NCBI GenBank assembly: GCA_035610835.1 | Contig: CM069459.1 | Span: 25,187,636 to 25,251,635, forward strand | From: Ophiura sarsii | Lineage: Eukaryota; Echinodermata; Ophiuroidea; Amphilepidida; Ophiuridae | DNA: 64,000 nt | Direction of reading: 5' to 3' | Shown: positions 42,557-52,601 of the stretch, piece by piece | How positions within the stretch are numbered: the first letter of the stretch is position 1 | Layout of the letters: each line of letters opens with the position of its first letter | Notes under the pieces: model-generated | The model's database searches: none | What the model was told of the DNA's origin: nothing | The model's input: only the letters and a program-made list of their open reading frames with translations | Program-made: the position numbers and the translations under genes

Positions 42557-43109
42557 AAGGCTTAAACGCCTATAATTTTTACCCATCAAATCTTAAGTGC
42601 AAATAAATCTAACCACCAGATGATCTGGGAAATTCTCGGAAGAAGGGGGTCGGCAAATTTGTTTCATATGAAGTCTATGAATATCTTAAGACAAACCATC
42701 ATTCATGATGGGCATAAACAAATCTCAGTGTTTCTAAATTATATTATACACGCGGTTCAATTTTCACAAATTTGACACCTGGGAAATTAACTTTTCAAAT
42801 CATGAGCAAAGAAAAATGGCACTCCCATCATGTGCATGTAAATACTTCCACATCCATGTTTAATTGGTATAGCAAACATATTTCTTGTTATATTTTATCA
42901 AATAATAGACCTGCATTGTTCTAGTTTTTAACCATGAGAGTTCTAATTTTCTCAATTTTCCTTGCATTTATGTCAAAAAGTGATGCTTCAAATGTCTGCT
43001 GTTCTCAGTTGGACAGTGGTTCAGGTGTTAGTTTGTATGCTGGTTATAGAGAAGCCAGGTGTGAAATAAAATCATTGTGTTTTCATTATTATGTTATAAA
43101 TAGAAACAC

Positions 43110-43505
43110 TGGGTCCCCGGGGGGGTACTCACCCAAGACGGTATACGGGGGTGTGCCGCTCTAATGGGTAGCTTTTTGGGCACAAAATCCCTAAACATGG
43201 GGTATGATTTTGTGCTGGAAATCCCTAATAATGGGGTCACTTTTTACAAATGGGTCTATTTTCGCGAAATTTTGTCTATTTTCGTGAAAATTTGCAAAAA
43301 ATAGGTCTATTTTCGCAAAAATTTGCAAAAAATAGGTCTATTTTCGCAAAAATTTGCAAAAATTAGGTCTATTTTCGTGAAAATTTGCGAAAATTTGGTC
43401 TAAAATGAAGCAAAACCCCTAAAAATGGGTACCGATTTTTCCAAAATCACCCCTAAAAATGGGTATGGGTTTTGAATCTCCAGCGGCACACCCCCGACCA
43501 AACCA
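43110..43505. repeat. Dispersed repeat, copy 2, with 31-bp array
   Basis: Starts CCCCGGGGGGGTACTCACCC and ends CCAGCGGCACACCCCCGACC. The centre (43245-43410) has four to five tandem copies of AGGTCTATTTTCGCAAAAAT (about 31 bp period). It is related to 7715-7965. Confidence 0.7.
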
Positions 43506-44371
43506 AATCCGAGTTTATTTATCAGTGTTTCTAGTCTAATGGTACTTTTCAGGGGAAAATAATTACGGGTATGACATTCATGTTGGTTGAGTTAAATCAC
43601 ATTTCTTTGATAGGGCACGTGTCTCTGTTTTTGCTATTTGCGCTGCCTGTATCATAAGTGCTCCAAGATTCCTAGAAAGAGCGTATTATGTTGATAACAA
43701 GCAATTCAATTGATAATGATTTATACATTAACTGGCAGGTTCATGGCCACCAACAATTCATGGTGGAGCTGTGACAGTTCTGGGTGGAGGCAATCATGGT
43801 GGAGGCAATCACAATTACAAAATATATCTTACATTACAGCATACATTTTCATGCACAACTTAATCTACAATAATTTAACTTGTACAACTATATAATAATG
43901 ATGTCAAAAATAATATCATAATTTAAACTTACACAAAAAAATAACCTACAAATATACACCAAATTGAAGAGAAGAAAACATATATGGGTGTTTCCACAGT
44001 AATGATACCTTTTTTTTTTGTAGCTCTTAATCTTGTTTAAAATTGATTTTCTAGCTCATATTTAGGCCAACACTACTGTAAAGTAGCAGGGAGATAGCGA
44101 GCAAAATTTCAGAATTCTAGCTTAATGTCGATTTTTTTTGTGTGTGATCACAAACCCTATGGTAATGGTTGTAACATTTTTTTGACACACACATTTACAA
44201 CCGTTATCTTTTCAATCTTGACATACAAGATATAAAAGGCTAAATCTTGAAAAATTGACCATGTGTGTGGGTTGTGCTTATTTCTTCAGTTGACGGACAT
44301 CAATTACTTGAAACAAAACCAACTGGGGGTAATTTTGATCAATATCAGGGTCTGGAGAACCATCCGAATGC

Positions 44372-44410
44372 GTAACGGTTGTAACGTGTGTCAATGTTAC
44401 AACCGTTATA
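44372..44410. other. Hairpin with AACGGTTGTAAC arms
   Basis: TAACGGTTGTAAC and GTTACAACCGTTA flank a loop of about 10 bp. A looser version (GGTAATGGTTGTAAC, TTTACAACCGTTATC) is at 44160-44210. Confidence 0.6.
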
Positions 44411-44539
44411 AAAACAGTCATGAAATGTCATAAAAAATGTCATGAAACTCGAAAAAATGACAATATTTCAAAGTCCTTTCACATTATTCAGGTAGCCTTA
44501 ATGTGTTGAATTACAAAAATCAAGGAAAGCTCTCCTAAC

Positions 44540-44623
44540 AATTCGTCGCTGTTCTGACATACCGACACATCACAACAGAAATAAGTAAAGAGATGTGCCG
44601 GTATGTCAGAACAGCGACGAATT
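44540..44623. other. Long hairpin, 32-bp arms
   Basis: AATTCGTCGCTGTTCTGACA plus TACCGACACATC is mirrored with a single G-U-compatible mismatch after a 20-nt loop. It could be a small MITE or a pre-miRNA-like hairpin. Confidence 0.7.
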
Positions 44624-44647
44624 AATATGTGCTTCAGGAGGTCATTT

Positions 44648-44840
44648 ATACTCTGTTTGGTCATCTCGATCGAGACAGTGACGTAACTGAACAGGCGCAG
44701 CTTTTACGCACGCGTGTGAATCTTCCGCCTTTCAACGCTCGTGTTTGTACGCCAGCGCCGCGAGTATGCGCGCGCGTTATGTGATGCAATTAGTAGAATA
44801 CGCGGTTACGTCACTGTCTCGAGATGGCCAAACAGAGTAT
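44648..44840. mobile_element. TIR MITE (GACAGTGACGTAAC family), copy 2
   Basis: The ends ATACTCTGTTTGGTCATCTC and GAGATGGCCAAACAGAGTAT are near-perfect inverted repeats, followed inward by GACAGTGACGTAAC on both sides. CpG-rich interior, no ORF. Confidence 0.8.
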
Positions 44841-45711
44841 AGTAGGTCATTTTTAATGTTTGACATACAGAAATGTGACATGTCAAACATTACTGAATGG
44901 CCTACTGAAGCGCAATATTCAGAGTGAATTTTGCTGACCCACTTCTTCGGTAAATAATGGTATTATTTTGTGTGGCATTCCAAGGAATGCTTTGGGTTTT
45001 TTTTAATTTATCTGGCTGAATTTTTTTTGTCCCAAACAATATCTTCACACTGAAAACCCTTGCACACTGCACAGTATTCTATAAAGTTCTACTCTATGCA
45101 AGTCTATAATTCAGTCGGAAATTTCACTGGGTAAAATTCTCGAGGGTGACAAACTAAATTGATAGCCAAAATGTGTGATGGCCTAGTGTTTAATGCTGTA
45201 AAACAATGGAATTACCAAAAAAAGAACTCTTGAGAAGCTATTTGAAGGGTGAAAATCAAAAGTGAAGGGTATTTCACCCTTTGTATAGGAAGAGTGAAAG
45301 CACTGTCAGTGAATTGAACAGAACCCTGTAAATGAATCAAAGTTATTTCTCATAAACTATGCACCAAATTGAATGATTCCGACAAAAATCCATTATGGAA
45401 ATCAACATCAAGACCTATTCTTGCTTGCCTTCTGCGACCAATTCCTATCCTGATGTACTAAGCAAAAATAAGCAAAGTTGGTTCCATTGAATTAAATGGC
45501 AAATGATTGAATAGCAAACGTAACAACATGTAACTGTCCAAGTTTAGTCAAGCAAGGGAAATAGAAGAATACCTTCACAAATGGCTTCAATAAACAAGTG
45601 TACACGTAGCCGCCTACTCACAGTAGTTCAGTATTCTGCTCAATGTAATGACATACAGTCATAAAAAAATGTAACTATACAGGTAATAAATGGGCGTTTA
45701 ACTATAAAAAA

Positions 45712-45812
45712 ATATATCCTACCTAAAATATCCTAGCGTGCAATATCTCATATTAAAGAAGATGAATTTTTCAACAAATTATAATTTAATATTTTTAGGT
45801 AGGATATATATT
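45712..45812. other. Inverted repeat, about 20-bp arms
   Basis: ATATATCCTACCTAAAATAT and the mirror ATATTTTTAGGTAGGATATA about 60 bp apart; a probable miniature element adjoining the one at 45823. Confidence 0.6.
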
Positions 45813-45822
45813 TGAAGAGTTA

Positions 45823-46144
45823 GGCCAAACAAAGAAGGTCCGTCTCAGAAACATTGTGCAAAAAAGCTAAGTGCTGTGGGGTTTTTTTGTGTGTTTTTTT
45901 GTTTAGAAAATAGGCTATGAGGTATGTTTTTTTTGGTTTTTTTGCTATGTTTTTTTATTGCTTATCCAAGCTTACGGAGAACTTAAAAAAATTAAAAAAT
46001 AAATAAATAAATCAAAAATCAAAACAAAAAAAATCAAAAAAAGAAAAAAGTTTTTTAGCCCCCAGCGCATATAGACCTACGCGTCGTAGCTCATTTCACT
46101 ACCAATGCGGGCGGGCTGCTGAGACGGACCTTCTTTGTTTGGCC
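45823..46144. mobile_element. TIR element, about 320 bp
   Basis: The perfect 26-bp ends begin GGCCAAACAAAGAAGGTCCG and CTGAGACGGACCTTCTTTGT. A degenerate extra end (GGCCAACCAAAGAAGAAGGT) follows directly at 46151. The interior is A/T-run rich. Confidence 0.8.
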
Positions 46145-46805
46145 TTTTAAGGCCAACCAAAGAAGAAGGTCTGTCTCAGAAAAAAGACCATTTATTACCT
46201 CAATAGTTACTTTTTTGATGACTGTATATATGGAGGCCTGTCCTTCCGTTTCTGTAATTGTTTTATACATTAACTGTTGATAACGTGCAGAAAAAACTCA
46301 AAATTAAACAAGGAAATAAATCTACAGTATATGTTTAACTCACGCTCATTATTACTGATTATTGTAGAAATAATATTTGCAATTTATAGGACAATCACAG
46401 TATCACAATGTCATAAACTTGAGTGCGTGGAGTGGCCAGAGGGGGTGGGGTGTCCCTCTGGCTATACCACTGAAGTGGTTCCTGGTCCTGACATTTGAAG
46501 GGAGAATCAGGAGTAATTTCACAGAACCAGGAGCCATTTATTTTTTAAAAACCATACAATTAATTACCAATGTTTTAAAAACAAGATTATTTTATTGTGG
46601 TAACCTTTTATGAAGTCAAATGAGTGGATGTCATTAATAAGGTAGGTTTGTGTTGTTTTTTGGGAAATAACAAGGTTTAAAATCAGGTACCGCATTTGGC
46701 CAATTTTAAAAACCATGAGTCGCTTATATGGTCATGTGTAGGAGGTTAACCAGGAGCGATTCTATGCTAACCAGTGTGTAAATAACACCTGGCTCCTGCT
46801 TATTG

Positions 46806-46955
46806 ACAGCACTGGAAGCGTGGTGAGGGTAAGGGGTAGCACTGGAAGCGTGGTGAGGGTAAGGGGTAGTACTGGAAGTGTGGTGAGGGTAAGGGGTAGC
46901 ACTGGAAGCGTGGTGAGGGTAAGGGGTAGCACTGGAAGCGTGGTGAGGGTAAGGG
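46806..46955. repeat. 30-bp tandem array, five copies
   Basis: Unit AGCACTGGAAGCGTGGTGAG followed by GGTAAGGGGT, five near-identical copies. The open frames on both strands across it result from a period divisible by three. Confidence 0.92.
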
Positions 46956-47357
46956 GTACATGTAGTACTGTTGGCAAAATACACTTTGCCTTCACCTTTG
47001 ATTTATAATCCTTCTATACACTACTACTCATAGGTAATTCTTAAACAGCTATTGAAAGTTTAAGCAAAATCCTTGTTGGTTTTCAGGGAAATCAACAACA
47101 TGATACATCCCTCGCTCAGTATTGTTCCATAACACACACTTTTGCAGTGCGTCTTTCTGCGCTTCTCCTTCGTACTTATGCAGTGCAATACGCCGATGCA
47201 TAGAGTATGGAATGTTTTGTGCGTTATTTGATACTATATACATGTAACATTGGTTAAAAGTTAACAATTGTGAGCAATTAAAAAAGGTATTAATTTGATT
47301 AGATAATGTCTAAAGCAGGACTTATTTTAAGAATAAGAATAGAGGTATTTTAGTTAG

Positions 47358-47785
47358 AGAATAAAAGATGGAAATTTAGTTTTGGTTGCCCGAATATTGT
47401 GTGATACTGATAAGGCGACGAAGAAAAAAACCCACCTGTTTTACGGACCCGACCAACCCACTTTTTTTGAGATTTTTGGAATTTTTTATATGCATTTTAC
47501 TCAATCAAAACATGTAAAATAAGCCATTTTTGGCCGAAAATCTGTCGAACAAATTTTTGCACAATTTTTAACAAAAAAATCCAGATTTTTGTGACATTTT
47601 AAATAAAAACCCAGCCCGATCCTACTTGACAGGTCTGTTCCCCGTAAAACAGGGTGTGTGTTTTTCGTCACCTAATGGATGGGTTTGTCCATATTTTGAG
47701 AAGTGGATACGAAAATATGGACAAACCCATCCATTATCACACAACAGTCGGGCAACCAAACTAAATTTCCATCTTTTATTCTGTT
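47358..47785. mobile_element. Nested inverted repeats
   Basis: The outer arms (AATAAAAGATGGAAATTTAG, TTTGGTTGCCCGA and mirrors) lie at 47358-47408 and 47736-47785. Inside is an inner inverted pair with CACCTGTTTTACGG and CCGTAAAACAGGGTG (47414-47672). Beside it is a perfect hairpin at 47673-47736 with 25-bp arms (TAATGGATGGGTTTGTCCAT). Three palindromes are thus packed in 430 bp. Confidence 0.78.
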
Positions 47786-48984
47786 TCTAATGCATTTTTA
47801 TCCTTTAAATAACAAAAGTTTAAGAGAAAATAACTGGGGAAAGTGATCGTAATATTTTAATACAAAATTTGACTCACTCTTTTTGAAAAATCGACGCAAC
47901 ATGTTGTTGATGCGCATGCCTGGTTGGCCTCATTACCAATGTTAACATTCTTGTGGCGCACCGTACGCTATTGTAAAATAGTTCGTAACATGTCAGTGTA
48001 AACACGCAAATATTAAAGAAATTTAGTTGAAAGAATTTGACAGAATTACCTTTGAAACTTTGTAAGACCCCAATAAGTTGAGCATTTGGCTGCCGCTTTC
48101 ATATCTTTGGCAGACTCTATCTCCAATAAATCCGCCTAGACTCTAGCTAGCAACATCGCCATGACTAATCTTATCACAAGGAGTGAAATGAGTTGATTCC
48201 GTTCCGAAGAGGTAAGTTCGTACTATTCGTTTGTAAAATTCAATTGCTCTCTTTATTTTTTTGTTTTAAATTATTTCTGACCGTGTAATTAAGCTGTGTA
48301 TTTAACATCAATCTATCTACGCTTGTTTATTGATTACCGAAGGATGCCCAGGGCTAATTTAATCCCGAATACATTTGTTTGTTTGCCGGTTTGATTATTT
48401 GTGCGTGATGACGTCATATCCATCCTTTACAGCCTGACAAGGAATGTCCGAAATAATGTAGGGTCCAATCAAAATTGACTGAATAAAGTACCATCAAACC
48501 ATTAATTAGACTGTAGGCCTAACCGTGTAATATTTGAAGCAGATTACCAGTATCAGCAATTTAGGCCGATTTGGGCAATAAAAATATCATGTTTCGTGCC
48601 CCGTATGGTACACGCCAATGGAATAAACTGTGAAATGTTATGGTGTTGATTCCATGACGTCACAAACGGGTAAGCCAAACACGATATTGCCCAGATTTGT
48701 TGTCAGCCGGATGCCGGCAGAGGATAATTGATGGAAAACCTTGAATCTTGATAATTTTACAATATTAAACTGGTAAGTTTACACTGTAACTGTTAGTGTT
48801 AGGCCATGGTAATGAAATTTTATTTTTTTTATTTTTTTTATTTATGCTTTCTTTATTGAGGGTAATATGCTTCAGTGACTTGCACTGCTTTCCAAGCAGG
48901 CCCTCATTTCGATACATCATAATTAAGTACATGCAAATAACAAATGTTACAGTGTTTAAATATACAAATTATAATACAAATTAT

Positions 48985-49345
48985 GATACAGTGGAAATAT
49001 AAGATTTGAATTGACCGAGTGACAAATTTTCTAAATCAATACGAATAGATGGTGATAAATTGTTCCACAGATGGCTAGATCTGAAAAGAAAAGTGCGCAT
49101 ACCAGAATTTGAGTTGATTTTAGGAATGATTAAAGTATTACTTGAATGATTCCTGGTAGTATGATTGTGATAGTTATGTACAAATTCAAAATTGGATGAT
49201 AAATAGGTTGGACTTATATCTTTTAAACATTTGAATAAGATAATAAGTATTTGAATTTTCCACCTATCACTTAGTTTTGTCCAATGAAGTAAGTTCATCA
49301 TATCATTTATTGGTGTTCTGATATCAGCAGATAATATTGTTCTGG
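48985..49345 (-). pseudogene. LINE ORF2 C-terminal fragment with A-rich tail
   Basis: The minus-strand frame reads LLHWTKLSDRWKIQILIILF, DISPTYLSSNFEF, TLIIPKINSNSGMRTFLFRS and HLWNNLSPSI, the ending of an L2/CR1-like ORF2. Downstream (48820-48880 on the minus strand) come AATAAAG and an A-rich tail. The 3' tail word CACTGCTTTCCAAGCAGG recurs at about 62545-62565 as a second tail fragment. Confidence 0.8.
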
Positions 49346-49360
49346 CTAAACGGTTGTGTA

Positions 49361-49990
49361 AGACTTAGATTTGCGTCCACCGCCCGCATGGTCCAAAACC
49401 TCCCGCATGAAAAACTCATTATTTGAGAAAAATTTCATTATTCGCGTAAAAACATAAAAATCCAGCGTTTCCTACTTTGTGAGTCGTCAGTCAGCGAAAG
49501 AACGATGTTTTCAGCCACTTCGTTCAACGACATGCATAGCGCAGCGCTAGCGATGTGAAAGAAAACAAGACAATGCGAGATTTTAATGAATCTAAAATGG
49601 CCGACCAGTGTGACGACACGGAAATAAAATACGATGAAAATCGGGACAAATTACACCATTTAATTAAATTTCAGAAGGAAAATAAGGGTTCAGAATGAAA
49701 AGTAAGATGGTATTTAAGTATAATTCATTGAAAGAAGTAACATAAACGTTATTTTGGTGATGGATTGGGATGGATAAAATGAAGATGTTTTCTGTGTTGG
49801 CAATACAGACGATGTATTGAGCGTTGTGTGACATCGCTACATCCACCCGCCGGCGATGCTTACATAACAGTCACGTTCATGTAAATACACACCATAGAGA
49901 ACCATGCTTGGATAAAATAATGAATAATGAATAATGAAAAACTGCCGCATGTGATTTGAAAAATGTCCGGACACAAATCTAAGACTTTCA
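49361..49990. mobile_element. TIR element, about 630 bp
   Basis: The ends AAGACTTAGATTTGCGTCC and the mirror GGACACAAATCTAAGACTTT, with CCCGCATG and mirror CGCATGTG just inside. No convincing coding frame. Confidence 0.6.
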
Positions 49991-50004
49991 TTACCATGGC
50001 CTTA

Positions 50005-50347
50005 ACCCTAACTCCCACGGCTATGTTTTTGCGTGTATCGGGGGAGGGGAAAAAAGTACCATTTTTTTAACCCGAAAAATCACCGAGCACCCCCCGGGAT
50101 TCGATCCCGGGACCATTCGCACCCAAGTCTGTGCCCCTATCAACTGAGCTAACTCCCCAGCGCACATGCGGCCACAAACTTTGTGGCCACATATGCCTGC
50201 GGTAGGTGACGTAATCGAGCCAATGCAGCAGCACGCGCGTGGAGATAGTTTACCCTAACTCCCACGGCTATGTTTTTGCGTGTATCGGGGGGAGGGGGAA
50301 AAAGTACCATTTTTTTAACCCGAAAAATCACCGAGCACCCCCCGGGT
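50005..50347. repeat. Duplicated 95-bp segment flanking a tRNA-like unit
   Basis: CCCTAACTCCCACGGCTATG through CACCGAGCACCCCCCGGG occurs at 50005-50099 and again at 50252-50347. The tRNA-like segment lies between. Confidence 0.82.
50093..50250 (-). repeat. tRNA-like (SINE-type) unit, copy 1
   Basis: On the minus strand AGTTAGCTCAGTTGATAG (A-box) is followed by GGGATCGAATCC (B-box), the internal Pol III promoter of tRNA genes and tRNA-derived SINEs. The T-arm pairs, but the anticodon loop is non-canonical and the acceptor stem does not close, so this is not a functional tRNA. Copy 2 is at 50999-51158. Confidence 0.65.
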
Positions 50348-50724
50348 ACAACTAACTACATTTGGTTGGATCTATGATTCAACCAAATGAAATAGCCCCT
50401 GGTTTCAAAGCCGATAAAACTGTGTCACAGCAGCGAATAGTTCACATAAAAATATTTCTTGAACACCGCAAAGGTAAAACGTTTGCAAATAAGATTATCA
50501 GTAATACGTTTTCCTACAGAGCATTCCTACCTACCTTATTTTTAAAACCGAAAAACGGAAGCAGAAAAACAGCGCATTATCTGAGGTGCGAAAATGAAAA
50601 TTCGTGAAAACATGTCGTCTAAACGGATTAAGATATCGACTTCCTTTGTGTGTACCACCTGTGTCTCTTCAACAACTGTCAAGTACTGTCAAAATACTGT
50701 CAAAATATCGCGCACATGGGCGCA

Positions 50725-50769
50725 ATATTTTGCGAGAATTCACGTTTAACGTGAATTCTCGCAAAATAT
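50725..50769. other. 45-bp perfect palindrome
   Basis: ATATTTTGCGAGAATTCACG with TT, a single central T, then the exact mirror. It overlaps the first copy of the direct repeat below. Confidence 0.85.
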
Positions 50770-50868
50770 CGCGAGACCTCGTGACGTTATCAAAACAATG
50801 TCGCCGAATCAACGTGAATTCTGGCAAAATATCGCGAGACCTCGTGACGTTATCAAAACAATGTCGCC
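50748..50868. promoter_or_regulatory. Tandem CpG-rich TCGCGAGA/GTGACGTTA module
   Basis: Two copies of a 58-bp block (63-bp period) each contain ATCGCGAGACC and GTGACGTTATC. TCGCGAGA and CRE-like sites occur in many animal CpG promoters. No transcript start can be proven from sequence. Confidence 0.4.
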
Positions 50869-50998
50869 ATTTGTGACATTTTCTAAGACGTCAAATGTAG
50901 CCTGGACGGTAAGTGCATACCACTGAAAATTGGGTTTATATGCCACCACACAACGCGGGGGTTCCGTCACGATCGATCGCGTGGTAGAATTCGCGTGT

Positions 50999-51158
50999 AC
51001 CCCCCGGGATTCGATCCCGGGACCATTCGCACCCAAGTCTGTGCCCCTATCAACTGAGCTAACTCCCCAGCGCACATGCGGCCACAAACTTCGTGGCCAC
51101 ATATGCCTGCGGTAGGTGACGTAATCGAGCCAATGCAGCACGCGCGTGGAGATAGTTT
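50999..51158 (-). repeat. tRNA-like (SINE-type) unit, copy 2
   Basis: Almost identical to 50093-50250 over the tRNA-like head and the adjoining 90 bp (CGCACATGCGGCCACAAACT..GTGACGTAATCGAGCC). The 3' tail differs from copy 1. Confidence 0.65.
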
Positions 51159-51826
51159 TATTTTGGATGATTTTGTATGGTCTAGTACTAGTAGTGGGGT
51201 TAGGGTTATAGAAAATAATGTAAAGTTTCACCGAATTCATTGCATGATTAGATTAGTGTGTGGGTGGCTGACCGTGATCCACTATGCAATAAATGCTAGT
51301 AATATCATAATAGTAATGGTGGTTTTTACTTGATAAAGTGAAAGTCAATGCCTGAAACGTCTTTGATTTGAGTCTGATGTACATGTATGTGCAATTCAAG
51401 TTACAACATGAATGAATGAATCATTCATGTTTCATCACGTGAAATGATTGAATGATTCGTCCTTACAAGATTCAATTTAAGTCATAATTATTAAAACTAG
51501 ATTAATATTAGATAGATCACACACCAATCAACTAACCAAATCATGTTATGACACACGCTTAGTACTTACCCGCTTTTACGTTTTCTACATAACCAAAATG
51601 GGTTAATAAATAAGCTTACCGAATTTCCACGAAATCAATCGGCTAGACGATCTGTCAGCGGACAACTACACTGGTAATACAAACGCCTGTATAACCTCGT
51701 CTCACGCAGGAATCATTATGATATCATCCCAATGCAATACTAAGAATTTAAGCAACTAAATTCCGGTGTAAATGCGGCAAATGTTTGATTTCACGACGAA
51801 TTTCTAAATCAACACTGCATGTTTAC

Positions 51827-51870
51827 CTCGACCGGAAGTATCACGAATTCACGATACCGGAAGCGACCGG
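51827..51870 (-). promoter_or_regulatory. Candidate first exon/ETS-site promoter
   Basis: On the minus strand CGCTTCCGGT and ACTTCCGGTCGAG contain two ETS-type CTTCCGG sites, followed by the donor GAG|GTAAAC (exon end 51827). This could be a 5' non-coding exon for CUEDC1, about 14 kb upstream of coding exon 1. Speculative. Confidence 0.25.
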
Positions 51871-52339
51871 CGATTGACTTAGAGTACATCCCCTATTCTT
51901 CACTATTACCGTACGCGTATACGGTCGATAGCTACGTTAGAGGGCAATTGTGAGCCTTAGTCTATGTCAGATCGACGGCAGTTTGATGTCTGCCCTCTTG
52001 GTATCAAATATTAAAGTGGCCGCGCTATCTGAAAACTAGTTTTGTTGACTAAAGTGGTCTAAACACGACCTCCGTGTTGACACCCTTTTTGTCCACAAAT
52101 TAATCAAAAGGGGGAATAAACATCCTGAACAATTAGGAAGGGAAAGAAAGGGAGACAAAAAGGGATGGAAAGGGAAAATGGAAAAGAAAGGGACAGAAAG
52201 GAGAAAGAAAGACACTGGAGAAATTAGCCTGGAAAATTGCAGTTTTTCACGCCCCTCATAGAGTAATTGCTATCTTCAGTAGATAGCAAGTTTATCAGAG
52301 TAAATTGCTATCTTCAGTAAATAGCAAGTCTATCAGAAT

Positions 52340-52600
52340 AAGTTGCAATTGTTATAATAGGCACTTATAAAGCGCTCTTTTAAAAAGCACAGCGCTTAAA
52401 CAATGCCCCCGAAAACAATACAGCAGACCGCATAATACACAATATAACAACGTTACACATTTGGATAAATAGGTCTTTAGAAGACTCTTCAAAGCAGACA
52501 CAGTCCTAGCCTATAAACAGGAAGCTTATTCCAGAGCTGAGGTCCGAAAACAGTGAGACAACAATCACCAGCTCTTTTGTAGGAACGAACGGGGTTGAGC
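52340..52600 (-). pseudogene. Antisense LINE ORF2 C-terminal fragment
   Basis: The minus strand reads GDCCLTVFGPQLWNKLP and, after a frameshift, SALKSLLKTYLSKCV, the end of a CR1/L2-like ORF2. Then comes a GCGCTTTATAAGTGCCTATT tail. It abuts head-to-head the plus-strand LINE. Confidence 0.72.
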
Positions 52601-52601
52601 G

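Larger units (their letters stand above)
38370..48984. other. Intergenic region rich in repeats
   Basis: Apart from the elements listed separately, 39409-40442, 41371-42355, 43506-44371, 44841-45711, 46150-46805 and 47786-48984 show no convincing exon. Two full CRE palindromes (TGACGTCA) lie at 48409-48416 and 48655-48662. A consensus plus-strand donor (AGAG|GTAAGT) is near 48211. These hint at, but do not prove, a promoter. Confidence 0.5.

Noticed and set aside
42934..43164. Reading frame with a signal-peptide-like N-terminus and a GT donor at about 43055
   Set aside because: The hydrophobic start could be chance in AT-rich DNA, the frame runs into a dispersed repeat, and no family similarity or partner exon was recognised.
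46724..47008. Overlapping open frames on both strands
   Set aside because: They result from a 30-bp tandem repeat, whose period is divisible by three, not from coding selection.
48181..48220. Plus-strand first exon ending in a consensus donor
   Set aside because: Only the donor is convincing; no downstream exon on the plus strand was recognised.
50093..50160. Functional tRNA gene on the minus strand
   Set aside because: The anticodon loop is non-canonical, the acceptor stem does not close, and the sequence is duplicated with flanks like a SINE.
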